From contig JAIXSF010000097.1 of NCBI GenBank assembly GCA_027484835.1, forward strand, positions 1 to 36,303: DNA of 36,303 nt. The letters run 5' to 3'. Below, one piece after another: positions 36,149 through 36,303 of the stretch; within the stretch, counting starts at the first letter, position 1, and the number at the start of each line of letters is the position of its first letter. This DNA is from Rhizobiaceae bacterium. GTDB taxonomy: Bacteria; Pseudomonadota; Alphaproteobacteria; Rhizobiales; Rhizobiaceae. A program made the position numbers and the translations under genes. A model generated the notes under the pieces. It searched no databases, was not told where the DNA came from, and saw only the letters and a list, made by a program, of their open reading frames with translations.

Positions 36149-36303
36149 ATGGCCCGAATCGACGATGAAAACAGTGAAAATCACGCTCAGGAGAGCTCAG
36201 CGCCGTCTGACAGCACGGCGGTTTCCGTTGATGTTTCCGCGGCCGGGGTCCCGGCCGGCCGGCCCTCCCCTCTTGCCAAGGCCAACGCCGGCGTGCCGGC
36301 CCA
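36149..36303 (+). CDS. Truncated ORF of unknown function running off the window
   Basis: ATG at 36149: MARIDDENSENHAQESSAPSDSTAVSVDVSAAGVPAGRPSPLAKANAGVPA..., no stop before the window end. Confidence 0.5.
   Translation, partial: MARIDDENSENHAQESSAPSDSTAVSVDVSAAGVPAGRPSPLAKANAGVPA

Noticed and set aside
1-36303. CRISPR array.
   Set aside because: No regularly spaced direct repeats of 24-40 bp with unique spacers were seen; the 25450-25592 repeats are short and in mixed orientation.

Overview
This 36.3 kb window looks like alphaproteobacterial (rhizobial-type) accessory or plasmid DNA. From about 0.2 to 17.5 kb, mostly on the minus strand, is a plasmid/ICE housekeeping block. It contains DUF736, an ArdC-like antirestriction protein, a DUF7007-like protein, a large ParB-domain protein, a 1705-aa methylase-helicase, a DUF1419-like protein, a DUF3991/Toprim protein and several conserved unknowns. 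A trypsin-like protease gene is inserted on the plus strand at 8.1 kb. From 17.5 to 22.8 kb, again minus strand, are a DUF429 protein, a DnaQ-like exonuclease and a tightly overlapping serine recombinase/ParB/RepB-like cassette. From about 23 to 34.3 kb is a conflict-type cargo region: an AlbA_2 (Schlafen-like) ATP-binding protein followed by TTTGGCTCAAA repeats, then a divergent locus. One arm of that locus encodes a BrxR/CapW-like WYL regulator and a minimal nucleotidyltransferase. The other arm encodes MBL-fold protein 1, a single-chain E2-like/E1-like/JAB protein, a probable four-TM protein and MBL-fold protein 2. A membrane-anchored coiled-coil GIY-YIG protein follows on the minus strand. 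ScpB-like and DUF1403-like genes and a truncated plus-strand ORF close the window. The main candidate for an undescribed system is the ubiquitin-like conjugation/deconjugation operon at 25.6-32.7 kb. Its components resemble known bacterial Ub-like systems (CBASS Cap2/Cap3, Bil operons), but the fused architecture, the two MBL proteins, the membrane protein and the absence of an obvious Ubl or CD-NTase are unusual. All calls were made by eye from sequence motifs; no database searches were run.
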